A DNA stretch of 64,000 nt from an uncultured Prochlorococcus sp. GTDB lineage: Bacteria > Cyanobacteriota > Cyanobacteriia > PCC-6307 > Cyanobiaceae. The notes beneath the pieces were generated by a model. It was not told the origin of the DNA. It searched no databases and worked only from the letters and a program-made list of their open reading frames with translations. Positions 38,520 through 47,521 of this stretch are shown here, one piece after another (position 1 is the stretch's first letter; each line of letters opens with the position of its first letter). A program made the position numbers and the translations under genes. Location of the stretch: assembly GCA_902564535.1 (NCBI GenBank), contig CACFBG010000003.1, forward strand, positions 51,456 through 115,455, read 5' to 3'.

Positions 38520-39119
38520 CTAGAAATTAGCAAGTATATTTGTCAACGAAGGTTTTAAAAGTTCAAATGCTTTGCCTCTATGTCCAAGTTTTTGTTTTTT
38601 CACTTCTCCCATTTCTGCAAAAGTCTTACCTGTAGGAATCACTTCAAAAATAGGATCATATCCAAAACCTTTCTCCCCTCTAGGCGTATTAGTAATAACA
38701 CCTTCACACTTACCTTGAACCTCTATTAGGATTTCACCATCTGGAGAGGAAATACAAAGAGCGGATATGAAATAAGCTTTCCTATCTTGAACTCCAGATA
38801 ATTCTTTTAAAACTCTTTGAATCCTCTCATGATCTGTATTTGCATATCTAGCTGAATTAATTCCTGGGGCTCCATCTAGTGAAGCTATACATAAACCAGA
38901 ATCGTCAGCCAAACAATTCTTTCCGGTATATTTTGAGGTAGCCTTTGCTTTTATTCTTGCATTCTCTAAAAAAGTTTTACCAGTTTCATTCACTATTAAT
39001 CCATCCGGCTGCATTATTACTTCTAGCGGGAAATCTTCAAGTAAAGACTTAAACTCATTTACCTTCCCTTGATTAGTACTAGCAATTATTAATATAGGAC
39101 TCTTATTTTCGATATTCAT
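38520..39119 (-). CDS. rdgB: Non-canonical purine NTP pyrophosphatase (RdgB/HAM1)
   Basis: A 199-residue house-cleaning enzyme that hydrolyses ITP, dITP and XTP. It has LIIASTNQGKVNEFKSLLED at the N-terminus, ETGKTFLENARIKAKATSKY, CLADDSGLCIASLDGAPGIN, SARYANTDHERIQ and ARGEKGFGYDPIFEV-like TPRGEKGFGYDPIFEV. The start ATG (39117-39119) overlaps the stop of the upstream phosphohexomutase gene as ATGA, so the two are translationally coupled. It converges with the carotenoid oxygenase gene, with 14 bp between stops. Confidence 0.96.
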   Translation of the reverse strand: MNIENKSPILIIASTNQGKVNEFKSLLEDFPLEVIMQPDGLIVNETGKTFLENARIKAKATSKYTGKNCLADDSGLCIASLDGAPGINSARYANTDHERIQRVLKELSGVQDRKAYFISALCISSPDGEILIEVQGKCEGVITNTPRGEKGFGYDPIFEVIPTGKTFAEMGEVKKQKLGHRGKAFELLKPSLTNILANF

Positions 39120-40567
39120 TTTATTTCAGCTAATTCTTTAGCCCATTTTAAAGTCGATTGTAATTTTTCTTCGGATGGTGCCTCACAATAAATTCGCAAT
39201 AACGGTTCTGTTCCAGAGAAACGAAACATTAACCAATGATTTTCACCAAGTCTGAGCTTTACACCATCTATAGAAATTACTTCTAAAACAGATATTTGAT
39301 TAACGATCCTAGGAGGAGACTCACTAAGAAATCTCTCAAATCTTTCTCTCGTTTCCATATTAACAAGATCAATATCAATCCTGTCATAGTGACTCTCGCC
39401 AAAATGATTTTCTATCTCTTTTAAACGAGAGCCAAGTCCTTGGCCTGCATCTTTTAGAGCTTCAAGAACCAACAAAGCTGCAAATAATGCATCGCGCTCC
39501 GGTATATGCATACCAAATCCAATTCCTCCAGATTCTTCTCCACCTACAAGTACTTCTCTATTGTTCATTTCTTGCGCTATATATTTAAATCCCACTGGAA
39601 GTTCAACAACTTTTCTACCAATATCTTCTGCAACAAGTTTCATTAAATCTGAACCACTTACAGTTTTGACTACAGATCCAGGAAGCCCCCTGACTCTTGC
39701 TAAATGTTCAATTAAAAGAGGCATTAATAATTGTGTACTGCAAAATCTTCCATTTTCATCAATTGCTGCAATTCGATCTCCATCGCCATCAAATACCAAC
39801 CCTAAAGATTTAATACCTTTGGAGTTCAAATGCTTAATTTTAGCAATTAAGGTACTTAAATTCTTGGCAAGTGGTTCTGGAGAATTACCCCCAAATAATG
39901 GATCTCTAGACACCCTAATTTCTTCTACTAAATTAGAAATATCTTCATTCTCTCCAAGCAATTCGGAGATACAACCTGCAGCTGATCCATGCATCGGATC
40001 AACTATAACTTTTAAACCAATTTTTTTTAACCCTGCGACTAAAGCCTGAACATCAAATTTTTCTCTAAGGCCATCTAGGTGCTCCTTTCGCGCATCAAAT
40101 CTATTTATTGGACCTTCAATAGGTTCAGTGAAGACTCCTAAAGATAATCTTCTCTCTACGGCAGAAGTGAATGCTCGGTCAACAGATGCCCCATCAGGAC
40201 CTTTGATTTTCAAACCAATCCATTCAGGAGGGTTATGACTAGCCGTTATAACAATTGCACCCAAGGTTTTCCTCTTAACTGTGGCCCAACTACAAGCAGG
40301 AGTAGGGACAGGGCTTTCTGTTAGGAGTGGCTCAAGGTTGCATCCTCTAATTGCGGCAGCAACTGCAACGGCAAACTCTGGAGCTAAAAAACGTCTGTCG
40401 TAGCCAATAATGACAGTATTGCTTTGCAATTCTTTAGGTGCTCTATATTTCAATTCTTGTGCTGAGGCGGCGGCCACTGGTAAAAGTCTGTCAACAGTAA
40501 AATCAACTCCGAGAATTCCTCTCCAACCATCTGTGCCAAATTGAATAGGTTCTGACTTAAGTCGCAA
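39116..40567 (-). CDS. Phosphoglucomutase/phosphomannomutase family protein
   Basis: An alpha-D-phosphohexomutase. The four signature loops are present: IVITASHNPPEWIGLKIKG (phosphoserine), GLVFDGDGDRIAAID (metal), VGGEESGGIGFGMHIPERD (sugar specificity) and FRFSGTEPLLRIYCEA (phosphate). It interconverts hexose-1- and -6-phosphates for glycogen and glycan precursors. The track ORF begins at 40741, inside the divergent nuclease gene. The family N-terminus is close to PIQFGTDGWRGILG, so I place the start at TTG 40565-40567 (483 aa). ATG at 40643-40645 (509 aa) is the alternative but leaves only 19 bp between divergent starts. Whether glucose or mannose is preferred cannot be told. Confidence 0.9.
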   Translation of the reverse strand: MRLKSEPIQFGTDGWRGILGVDFTVDRLLPVAAASAQELKYRAPKELQSNTVIIGYDRRFLAPEFAVAVAAAIRGCNLEPLLTESPVPTPACSWATVKRKTLGAIVITASHNPPEWIGLKIKGPDGASVDRAFTSAVERRLSLGVFTEPIEGPINRFDARKEHLDGLREKFDVQALVAGLKKIGLKVIVDPMHGSAAGCISELLGENEDISNLVEEIRVSRDPLFGGNSPEPLAKNLSTLIAKIKHLNSKGIKSLGLVFDGDGDRIAAIDENGRFCSTQLLMPLLIEHLARVRGLPGSVVKTVSGSDLMKLVAEDIGRKVVELPVGFKYIAQEMNNREVLVGGEESGGIGFGMHIPERDALFAALLVLEALKDAGQGLGSRLKEIENHFGESHYDRIDIDLVNMETRERFERFLSESPPRIVNQISVLEVISIDGVKLRLGENHWLMFRFSGTEPLLRIYCEAPSEEKLQSTLKWAKELAEIK

Positions 40568-40664
40568 AGTATTTAATCCCAATAACCAATCAATAGATGA
40601 TCTGACGACATATGACAAGCTCTCTATCGTCAGGGAATAAAGCATCCACACACTAAATCGAAAC

Positions 40665-42125
40665 GTGCTTTCCGATAGATTGCTAAGAAGCTGGATTCGA
40701 TGTCGAAGGAAAGCATGGCTGGATTCTTTTGGCGATCGCAAACAAAGACATTGGAAAGCTCACCATAGTCTTCAATTAGATCACCAACAAAAAAGTTTTG
40801 CCGCATTACTTGAGGAGCCCCCAGGCAAAGGAATTCAAAGTTGCATAGCAGGGAGCTCTGGAATACTCGGCATAAAACTAAAAAATAGAATGCCTACCGG
40901 ACAATTAATTTCAGCGAATCCTCCTTTATTGCAAAAAGTTTCTGGAGAAAGTGTGTGGGGAGAATATGCCTATAGACCAGTATTAGCTCGACAAGGCAAA
41001 AGAAACACAAGAGAATTAAAGCAAGCATTGGCATTAACTGGTCTTTTACTTGAACCTCTTCAAAATGCCTTTGTCCCTAATGGAATTACTGTTTCAAAAA
41101 CAAATCAAGGTCTTGAAATTGACAGAATTTCACTCAATGAAGGTCTAAAAAAACAACTTAATTTATCCTTGTCTAAGCTCTCAGAAGATTTAAATCTAAA
41201 GAACCCACCTCCAATTATTTCAGACAGGAAAAAATGCACGATTTGTTCATGGCAATCGTTATGCGATTCTGAAGCCAAAGCAAAAGGTTTTTTAAGCGAA
41301 GTAAGTGGAATAGGTCATAAAAGAAAAGAAATTTTGGAAGAGCTTGGGATTAATCAAATAAAAGATTTAGCACTATCCAACCCAAATGAGCTAAGTAAAA
41401 AACTTCTTCCTATAAGTAAGCAAAATGATGACCTTGCTTACTTATTGATATCCCAAGCAAAAGTACAGTTAAATGGTAAGCCCAAAAGAATCAATCATAG
41501 TAAAGCTTTACAAGAACTTGAACATGCAAATGGCGTATTAATTTACGATATAGAATCAGATTCAGATTCACAAGAAGACTTCCTACATGGATTTGTTCGT
41601 ATAGACCGAAAAAAGAATGGAGATTGGGACCTAAAGAATGCTAAGTATCATCCGATATTAATACTTTTTGAGGATAAAAGAAGCAAGCAATGGGAGAGAT
41701 TAAGAACCAAGTTAAATAAATATCGCAACTGGCCTGTATTGCATTATGGAGAGACGGAAATTATAGCGATCAGGAAACTAGCTATTCAACAAAAAATTCC
41801 GGCTAAAGAACTTCAGCTCCTTGACCAAAGGTTTATTGATGTACATCAAAGAATTAGAAAACATTGGCTATTACCAGTAAATAGTTACGGGCTCAAAGTT
41901 GTAGCAGAATGGGTTGGTTTTAGATGGCAGCAAATAAATCCAGATGGTTCAAAAGCACTGCTTTGGTGGCGAAAATGGAATAGTAAAAATAGCAATAAAA
42001 AAAGAAGTCCTAATTGTTTAAAAAAAATATTTAGATATAATCAAGATGATTGCCTAGCTACATGGGCAGCAGCAGAATGGCTTTTAAATCAAGATAACAA
42101 GATCTTTAAAATTAACAAAGGCTAA
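40665..42125 (+). CDS. TM0106-family RecB-like nuclease with C-terminal RNase H-like exonuclease domain
   Basis: A 486-residue predicted nuclease. The N-terminus LLRSWIRCRRKAWLDSFGD is the TM0106 signature. The cysteine there and the cluster KKCTICSWQSLCDSEAKA (about 186-201) fit a Cas4/AddB-type iron-sulfur site closing a RecB-like fold. A helix-hairpin-helix-like segment follows (EVSGIGHKRKEILEELGINQ). The C-terminal part (about 288-486) is an RNase H-like domain with YDIESDSDS and the closing YNQDDCLATWAAAEWL. It is expected to be a DNA end-processing or repair enzyme; the role is inferred. The start is GTG at 40665. Its 3' end overlaps the convergent ygfZ by 14 bp. Confidence 0.85.
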   Translation: MLSDRLLRSWIRCRRKAWLDSFGDRKQRHWKAHHSLQLDHQQKSFAALLEEPPGKGIQSCIAGSSGILGIKLKNRMPTGQLISANPPLLQKVSGESVWGEYAYRPVLARQGKRNTRELKQALALTGLLLEPLQNAFVPNGITVSKTNQGLEIDRISLNEGLKKQLNLSLSKLSEDLNLKNPPPIISDRKKCTICSWQSLCDSEAKAKGFLSEVSGIGHKRKEILEELGINQIKDLALSNPNELSKKLLPISKQNDDLAYLLISQAKVQLNGKPKRINHSKALQELEHANGVLIYDIESDSDSQEDFLHGFVRIDRKKNGDWDLKNAKYHPILILFEDKRSKQWERLRTKLNKYRNWPVLHYGETEIIAIRKLAIQQKIPAKELQLLDQRFIDVHQRIRKHWLLPVNSYGLKVVAEWVGFRWQQINPDGSKALLWWRKWNSKNSNKKRSPNCLKKIFRYNQDDCLATWAAAEWLLNQDNKIFKINKG

Positions 42126-42960
42126 GCCAATTATTAAATGACAATTTAGGAGCGCTTATCTCAACTTTTTTTTCTAATGAATTAAGATAAAAGCTATTAG
42201 AAGATAAGAAGTTTTTATTCATTATCGCTAGTCCAATACTTCTTTCCTCCGATGGCAAGTAAATAGAAGAAGTTACAAGACCAGCTTTTTGATCAAAATC
42301 TTGATCATCTACATAACTAAGAATTGGTTCATTTACTTTTGCCATGAATTTAGAGGACCATAACATTAATTTCTTTCTTGAAGATCCAGCTCTTGATAAT
42401 TTTGCAATTGATTCTTGACCTAAATAACAACCTTTATCAAGACTTACTATCTCAGATAATCCTAACTCAAAAGGATTATAAGATTGATTAATTTCAAAAG
42501 CTCCTATTGGCAGCCCTTTTGCTAAGCGCCAAGCTTCTACTTCCAATTCAGTCGCCTTTTGAAAAGAATGAAGATTAATAGGTAAATTTGAATTTGGCTC
42601 TAACCAAATAATATTATCCAAAAAGGAAGATAGATTGCTATTAATTACTTGCAGTCTTCTTATAGAATGAGTTGATTGAATACTAACCTTATCTGAAGGA
42701 AATATCATAGAATTAAAAGCTTCTTTAACCTCATTATCATCTCCTCCTATTACCAGTAAAGAAGCTGCATCAGGATTTAGTATTATCTCAAAAATACCTC
42801 GCACTTTTCCAGAAGTAGAAAGCCAACAACTCAAAAAAATCTCCCCATCTTTTTTGTTTAAAACGTTATTTGATGTTTGACCATGCAAAAATTTTCTAGT
42901 TCCTTCTCCTGATAGCCTAATTAAAGGAAATATCTTTTCCCAATACAGATCTAAATACAT
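42112..42960 (-). CDS. ygfZ: YgfZ/GcvT-like folate-binding protein for iron-sulfur enzymes
   Basis: A 282-residue protein related to the glycine-cleavage T protein. The YgfZ signature K-G-C-Y-x-G-Q-E is present as DKGCYLGQESIAKLSRAG (about 175-185). The N-terminus LIRLSGEGTRKFLHGQTSNN and the SCWLSTSGKVRGIFEII segment are typical. YgfZ/IBA57 proteins bind folate and help maintain certain [4Fe-4S] enzymes. The start is ATG at 42958-42960, 9 bp downstream of pyrE, so the two are likely co-transcribed. The stop lies within the end of the nuclease gene on the other strand. Confidence 0.9.
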   Translation of the reverse strand: MYLDLYWEKIFPLIRLSGEGTRKFLHGQTSNNVLNKKDGEIFLSCWLSTSGKVRGIFEIILNPDAASLLVIGGDDNEVKEAFNSMIFPSDKVSIQSTHSIRRLQVINSNLSSFLDNIIWLEPNSNLPINLHSFQKATELEVEAWRLAKGLPIGAFEINQSYNPFELGLSEIVSLDKGCYLGQESIAKLSRAGSSRKKLMLWSSKFMAKVNEPILSYVDDQDFDQKAGLVTSSIYLPSEERSIGLAIMNKNFLSSNSFYLNSLEKKVEISAPKLSFNNWLSLC

Positions 42961-42969
42961 TTTAATTAA

Positions 42970-43554
42970 TCAAGAAAGTCTTTGAGATTTAGCAACAATT
43001 TCCTCTAGAGAGAAAAGAGATATAAGTTCTATTGCTTCTTTTTTCATAGCCAATTTCCCACCTTCCTGACGATCTACAATTGTTACTATTTTATCAATTA
43101 AGTAGCCAGCATTACGAAGTTGAATAACAGCCTTTAAAGCCGATCCTCCAGAAGTGACAACATCCTCCAGAACGGTTATCCATGAACCCGAAGGTGGTAG
43201 TGGACCCTCAAGCCATTGGCCAGTGCCATGACCTTTTGGTTCCTTCCTAACAATCAAAGCATCTAATGGCCTTCCAGAAAGTGCTGCATACATAGCAACA
43301 CCACTCACCAATGGATCTGCACCAAGTGTTAGTCCTGCAACAGCAACTGATTTCGATTCAACCCTTTCTAATAAAGCCTCACTCAACAATTTGAGTCCAA
43401 ATCCACTCAAGCTCAAAGGCTTGCAATTGACATAATGATTACTCTTAACTCCTGAAGACAGAGTGAAATCACCATATTTATATGCCTTGGCAGCCAAAAG
43501 ACTTAAAAGCTTCTCTCTTAAAGCATTTGATTCATGAGAGAGGGAGTTCATCAT
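42970..43554 (-). CDS. pyrE: Orotate phosphoribosyltransferase
   Basis: A 194-residue enzyme when started at ATG 43552-43554 ([20 protein letters not shown]). The track extends 34 codons further, but that part resembles no OPRTase N-terminus. The core has [58 protein letters not shown] and the PRPP-binding loop [20 protein letters not shown], all diagnostic. It joins orotate and PRPP to make OMP in pyrimidine synthesis. It precedes ygfZ in a likely two-gene unit and is divergent from the tRNA-Met gene. Confidence 0.95.
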   Translation of the reverse strand: MMNSLSHESNALREKLLSLLAAKAYKYGDFTLSSGVKSNHYVNCKPLSLSGFGLKLLSEALLERVESKSVAVAGLTLGADPLVSGVAMYAALSGRPLDALIVRKEPKGHGTGQWLEGPLPPSGSWITVLEDVVTSGGSALKAVIQLRNAGYLIDKIVTIVDRQEGGKLAMKKEAIELISLFSLEEIVAKSQRLS

Positions 43555-43673
43555 TGTTTTTACTAAGGAATGCTTTAAGTTCGGGATATTTGAGAATGAA
43601 GCCAGACTATTTATTATTCTTTTGGTGGACCTCAAAATACTTGAAGTTCTGCACAAGACAATTCATCTTTCAA

Positions 43674-43746
43674 GGGGGATTAGCAATCTGGTGAATGCAC
43701 CGAACTCATAATTCGGCTAAGGAGAGTTCGATCCTCTCATCCCCCA
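43674..43746 (+). tRNA. tRNA-Met (anticodon CAT), probably elongator
   Basis: A 73-nt cloverleaf without encoded CCA. The acceptor GGGGGAT pairs with ATCCCCC, the anticodon stem CCGAA pairs with TTCGG around CTCATAA, and the T-arm is GAGAG-TTCGATC-CTCTC. The discriminator is A. The G1-C72 pair and lack of three G-C pairs in the anticodon stem argue against the initiator. A tRNA-Ile with lysidine-modified CAT is a less likely alternative. Confidence 0.92.
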
Positions 43747-43758
43747 TTAAACCCTTTA

Positions 43759-45042
43759 ATGCGTTTCATTTTTCTAGTTATATTGATTGCCTTACCAGCT
43801 TTCTTTGCTGCTGGAGAAGTATCTCTTTTAAGGCTTCGACCAAGTCGTGTTCAAAGACTAGTTGAAGAGGGCCGTTCAGGAGCTCAAGCAATCAAAAGGC
43901 TGCAAAAACGTTTACGTAGAGCTTTAATCATTGCCCAACTAGGTGGAACATTAGCCCTAATAGCAATCGGTTGGACTGGCAAAGGCATGGCAATGAGGTT
44001 CTGGCCTAGAGATATTGAATTAAGTCGTTATTGGGATTTAGGCCTATTTCTAGTCATTGTTTTATTTGCGACTCTTCTAGGAGGATTACTTCCAAAAGCC
44101 CTCGTATTAAATCGACCAGAGACTGCGGCACTCAAACTTGCTCCGCTTTTAGAAGCAGTGATGAGTTTTCTTGCTCCACTTTTAACCCTTTTGGAAACTA
44201 TCGCCGCAATGTTATTTCGCCTAGTTGGCTTAAATGCACAATGGGATTCATTAGTGCCTGCATTATCAGCAGAAGAACTAGAGACCCTTATTGAAACTGG
44301 TGGAGTAACAGGTTTACGTCCTGATGAAAGAAATATCCTTGAAGGAGTATTTGCTCTAAGAGATACACAAGTCCGAGAAGTAATGGTTCCTCGTTCAGGA
44401 ATGGTCACACTTCCAATTAATGGAAATTTTTCAGATTTAATGAAAGAAGTTCATCTAACAAGGCATGCAAGATTTCCTGTAATAGGAGAATCTTTAGATG
44501 ATGTACGAGGAGTTATTGACTTAAGAGAACTAGCTGAACAAATTTCTAGAGGTTCCATGAAAGCAGAAACCCTATTAGAGCCTTATCTGCAACCAGCCCA
44601 AATGGTTTTAGAAAGAAGTTCTTTAGCTGAAATTCTTCCATTATTTAGAAGCGGTCAACCTTTGCTATTAGTTGTAGATGAACATGGTGGCACTGAAGGA
44701 TTAGTTACAGCAGCAGATCTAACTGGAGAAATAGTAGGTGATGATATCGAACCAGATAATCAGTCTCCTGAACTTGAACAAATAGCTAATCAACCTAATA
44801 AATGGATAGTTGCTGGGGAGCTTGAAATAATTGAATTAAATCGTCAATTAAGACTCGAACTACCAGAAGCTAATGACCACCATACCCTTGCAGGCTTTCT
44901 TTTAGAGAAACTTCAACATGTGCCTTCCAATGGGGAATGTTTTATATATGAAGGTATTAAATTTGAGATTAATCAAATGAATGGCCCCAGGATAGAGCGT
45001 GTCAAATTAACCTTAAATAGAGAGGCGAGTGAGGCAACTTGA
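43759..45042 (+). CDS. CNNM/CorC-type membrane protein with CBS pair (hemolysin-like)
   Basis: A 427-residue protein with an N-terminal DUF21/CNNM membrane domain (about 1-175; FLVILIALPAFFAAGEVSLL and LIIAQLGGTLALIAIGWTGK). Two CBS repeats follow (about 200-320; VREVMVPRSGMVTLPINGNF, ARFPVIGESLDDVRGVIDL, LLLVVDEHGGTEGLVTAADL) and then a CorC_HlyC domain (about 335-420). Members influence magnesium or other cation balance; the old hemolysin label is not supported. It starts at ATG 43759, 13 nt after the tRNA-Met gene. It is followed by an oxidoreductase gene. Confidence 0.92.
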   Translation: MRFIFLVILIALPAFFAAGEVSLLRLRPSRVQRLVEEGRSGAQAIKRLQKRLRRALIIAQLGGTLALIAIGWTGKGMAMRFWPRDIELSRYWDLGLFLVIVLFATLLGGLLPKALVLNRPETAALKLAPLLEAVMSFLAPLLTLLETIAAMLFRLVGLNAQWDSLVPALSAEELETLIETGGVTGLRPDERNILEGVFALRDTQVREVMVPRSGMVTLPINGNFSDLMKEVHLTRHARFPVIGESLDDVRGVIDLRELAEQISRGSMKAETLLEPYLQPAQMVLERSSLAEILPLFRSGQPLLLVVDEHGGTEGLVTAADLTGEIVGDDIEPDNQSPELEQIANQPNKWIVAGELEIIELNRQLRLELPEANDHHTLAGFLLEKLQHVPSNGECFIYEGIKFEINQMNGPRIERVKLTLNREASEAT

Positions 45043-45070
45043 TACCTAAAAAATCATCCATACCAATCAT

Positions 45071-46084
45071 GTGGATCCAATGACAGCTCAAATGGAACCA
45101 GTAAAAGTTGGAGTTATAGGAATCGGCAACATGGGTTGGCATCATGCTCGAGTCCTTAGTTTGCTAAAAGATGCAGAACTTGTAGGAGTTGCGGACCCAG
45201 ATCCTGATCGGAGGCAACTGGCTCAAGAGCAATTCGAATGCAATTGTTTTAAAGATTATCAAAGTCTTTTTAATGAAGTTGAGGCTGTTTGTATTGCTGT
45301 CCCAACGCTTCTTCATCACAAAGTAGGGCTTTGCTGTCTCGAAGCTGGAAAACATGTATTAATCGAAAAACCAATTGCGGCAAGCCAAGATGAAGCCTCT
45401 TCATTAATTTCAGCAGCTAACAAGGCAGGTCGATTGCTTCAAGTAGGGCATATCGAAAGATTTAATCCAGCATTCAGAGAGCTCATAAAGGTTGTTGCAA
45501 ATGAGGAAGTAGTAGTACTTGAAGCCCGACGGCATAGTCCTCATGCTGAAAGAGCGAATGATGTATCAGTAGTTTTAGATTTGATGATTCATGATCTGGA
45601 CCTTGTACTTGAACTAGCGAGAGCTCCTGTAATTAAACTTGCAGCAGTAGGAGGTAGTAGCTCTGGAGGTCCACTTGATTATGTAAACGCAACTCTAGGC
45701 TTCTCAAATGGGGTAATAGCTAGTTTAAGTGCTAGTAAAATGAGTCATAGAAAAATTAGAAGCCTTAGTGCTCATTGCAAAGGGAGCCTTGTTGAGACTG
45801 ATTTTCTTAATCATTCATTAAATATTCATAGACGCGCACATGAATGGTATTCAGCTGATCACGGTGAAATTTTATATAGGAATGACGGCTTTATTGAAGA
45901 AGTCAGCACAACTTCCATAGAACCCCTTTACGCGGAACTGGAACACTTTCTTCAATGTGTAAGAGGTAGAGAAATACCCGCAGTTGATGGAGAGCAAGCC
46001 TCCAGAGCCCTCAGATTGGCTGATTTAATAGAAAATGCAGTAGATCATCCAGGGAAGGGGTTATCCCTCCCTGAAGCGATTTAA
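45071..46084 (+). CDS. Gfo/Idh/MocA-family oxidoreductase
   Basis: A 337-residue NAD(P)-dependent oxidoreductase. The Rossmann motif is VGVIGIGNMGWHHARVLSLL, followed by VCIAVPTLLHHKVGLCCLEA, the lysine motif HVLIEKPIAASQDEA and VGHIERFNPAF, typical of sugar-nucleotide dehydrogenases in glycan synthesis. VLDLMIHDLDLVLELA gives the catalytic His region. The track start is GTG at 45071; ATG three codons later (45080) is possible. It lies 28 bp after the CNNM gene. The substrate is unknown; UDP-sugar oxidation is a reasonable guess. Confidence 0.87.
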   Translation: MDPMTAQMEPVKVGVIGIGNMGWHHARVLSLLKDAELVGVADPDPDRRQLAQEQFECNCFKDYQSLFNEVEAVCIAVPTLLHHKVGLCCLEAGKHVLIEKPIAASQDEASSLISAANKAGRLLQVGHIERFNPAFRELIKVVANEEVVVLEARRHSPHAERANDVSVVLDLMIHDLDLVLELARAPVIKLAAVGGSSSGGPLDYVNATLGFSNGVIASLSASKMSHRKIRSLSAHCKGSLVETDFLNHSLNIHRRAHEWYSADHGEILYRNDGFIEEVSTTSIEPLYAELEHFLQCVRGREIPAVDGEQASRALRLADLIENAVDHPGKGLSLPEAI

Positions 46085-46089
46085 GTCTT

Positions 46090-46121
46090 ACTCTTCAAGT
46101 TTTAACCCTTAAGAGTTTTTT
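46090..46121 (+). terminator. Terminator after the Gfo/Idh/MocA gene
   Basis: ACTCTT (46090-46095) pairs with AAGAGT (46111-46116), the stem can be continued by AAG/CTT after a one-base bulge, and TTTTT follows. It lies just after the oxidoreductase stop and before the convergent psbK stop. The stem is modest. Confidence 0.5.
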
Positions 46122-46135
46122 ATCAGTGCAGGTTT

Positions 46136-46279
46136 TTAACGGAATCCAACTGCTGCTTGCCAAACAAAAACAAGCAAAAAAAAGAAAATTGGAATCAGTG
46201 GTAAAACATCCACTGTTGGAGCAAAGGCCCGATATGCCTCAGGCAGTTGAGCGAAAAGATCAAGAGTCAAAGCTGCCAT
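46136..46279 (-). CDS. psbK: Photosystem II reaction centre protein K
   Basis: A 47-residue protein missed by the ORF track, which lists its opposite-strand shadow (46126-46329). Translation from ATG 46277-46279 gives [20 protein letters not shown], then [27 protein letters not shown]. The mature form of PsbK starts at K/RLPEAY in other organisms and here the cleavage region is QLPEAYRAF. It has one membrane helix and binds near CP43. It lies 32 bp downstream of tgt on the same strand, the usual tgt-psbK order of marine picocyanobacteria. Confidence 0.96.
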   Translation of the reverse strand: MAALTLDLFAQLPEAYRAFAPTVDVLPLIPIFFFLLVFVWQAAVGFR

Positions 46280-46311
46280 TCCCAAAAAAGAAATTCATAT
46301 ATCAAAGAAAA

Positions 46312-47430
46312 CTACCACGTGTGATGTGAATCTGAGCTTTTATTCCATGGAGCGAAATCCTCTGAAAAACTTCCTTCCAGAATTGATTGGCTCATTGCTT
46401 TGGTAAAACGGATCAAATTAGTAAGGTTGTGCAAGCTCAAAAGGCTTAATCCAAGCAGTTCTTCGCTACGAATCAAATGATGTAAATATGCCCTTGTATA
46501 AAAAGTACAAGCTTCGCAATTACAGGTTTTATCTAAAGGTTGAAAATCATTTCGAAAACGAGCATTCCTCAAATTCCATCTTTCGTCTCGAACCAAAGCA
46601 GTCCCATGGCGACCCAACCTAGTAGGAATAACACAATCAAAAAGATCTACTCCATTTGCAACTGCGACAGCCATTTCCTTCAAAGACCCAATTCCCATTA
46701 AGTATCTTGGTTTCTCATAAGGCAGCAAAGGCATCAAATTCCTAACTATCGAATGGATTTCAGTGACTGGCTCTCCAACGCTCACTCCTCCAATAGCAAT
46801 TCCTGGTAAATCACAATCACTTACAAACTTGGCACAGTGCTCTCGCAAATGAGGGAAGCATCCTCCTTGAACAATGCCAAAAAGCGCCTGATCAGATCTT
46901 GTATGAGCTTCAATACAATGCTTTAACCAGGTGTTTGTTCTATTACAAGCATCTTTAACATCATTCTCTGTCGCAGGATAAGAAGGGCATTGATCAAAAG
47001 CCATTATTATGTCTGCTCCTAAAGCCATTTGGATCTGAATAGCTTTTTTAGGAGTTAATTCAATTTTCTTGCCATTACGAGGATTCTTAAAAGAAACACC
47101 ATGATCATTAATCTGATTTAATTTAGACAAGCTAAAAACTTGAAAACCACCAGAATCAGTCAGGATTGGTCCATCCCAAGCCATGAAGTCATGAAGACCT
47201 CCAGCTTCTGAGACAACACTTTCACCAGGCTGAATATGTAAATGGTATGTGTTTGATAAAACAATATTTGCACCAGTACTTTTCAACTGTTGTGATGTTA
47301 TGCCTTTAACTGTTCCCAATGTCCCCACAGGCATAAATGTAGGGGTACTTATAATTCCATGAGGAGTAGAAAAAGTTCCTGTTCTGGCATCTGTATTGGA
47401 ACAATTAGCTTTGATCTGGAAATTAAACAC
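46312..47430 (-). CDS. tgt: tRNA-guanine transglycosylase
   Basis: A 372-residue enzyme that replaces guanine 34 with a queuosine precursor in tRNAs for Asn, Asp, His and Tyr. It has [50 protein letters not shown] with the catalytic aspartate, [33 protein letters not shown] and [17 protein letters not shown]. The zinc site is [17 protein letters not shown] near the C-terminus. It is followed by psbK and divergent from cobS. Confidence 0.96.
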   Translation of the reverse strand: MFNFQIKANCSNTDARTGTFSTPHGIISTPTFMPVGTLGTVKGITSQQLKSTGANIVLSNTYHLHIQPGESVVSEAGGLHDFMAWDGPILTDSGGFQVFSLSKLNQINDHGVSFKNPRNGKKIELTPKKAIQIQMALGADIIMAFDQCPSYPATENDVKDACNRTNTWLKHCIEAHTRSDQALFGIVQGGCFPHLREHCAKFVSDCDLPGIAIGGVSVGEPVTEIHSIVRNLMPLLPYEKPRYLMGIGSLKEMAVAVANGVDLFDCVIPTRLGRHGTALVRDERWNLRNARFRNDFQPLDKTCNCEACTFYTRAYLHHLIRSEELLGLSLLSLHNLTNLIRFTKAMSQSILEGSFSEDFAPWNKSSDSHHTW

Positions 47431-47508
47431 TTAAAAAACCGTAAATATGCTTTGCAATAATTAAAATCTAAAATTTAATCATAAAGGATTTAGATTTAGA
47501 TCAAAGAA

Positions 47509-47514
47509 AGGAGG
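47509..47514 (+). promoter_or_regulatory. Strong Shine-Dalgarno that defines the cobS start
   Basis: AGGAGG (inside AAAGGAGGTG) is 7 nt upstream of CTG 47522-47524. The GTG it contains runs straight into TAA, and no in-frame ATG, GTG or TTG is suitably placed. Confidence 0.8.
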
Positions 47515-47521
47515 TGTAAAA

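Noticed and set aside
43555-43656. 34-codon N-terminal extension of pyrE
   Set aside because: Not part of any OPRTase N-terminus; ATG at 43554 gives the normal length.
46126-46329. 67-aa plus-strand ORF
   Set aside because: Antisense to psbK, whose sequence is unmistakable on the minus strand.
47431-47521. Cobalamin riboswitch upstream of cobS
   Set aside because: The 91-bp gap is too short and lacks a recognisable B12-box; only the Shine-Dalgarno stands out.
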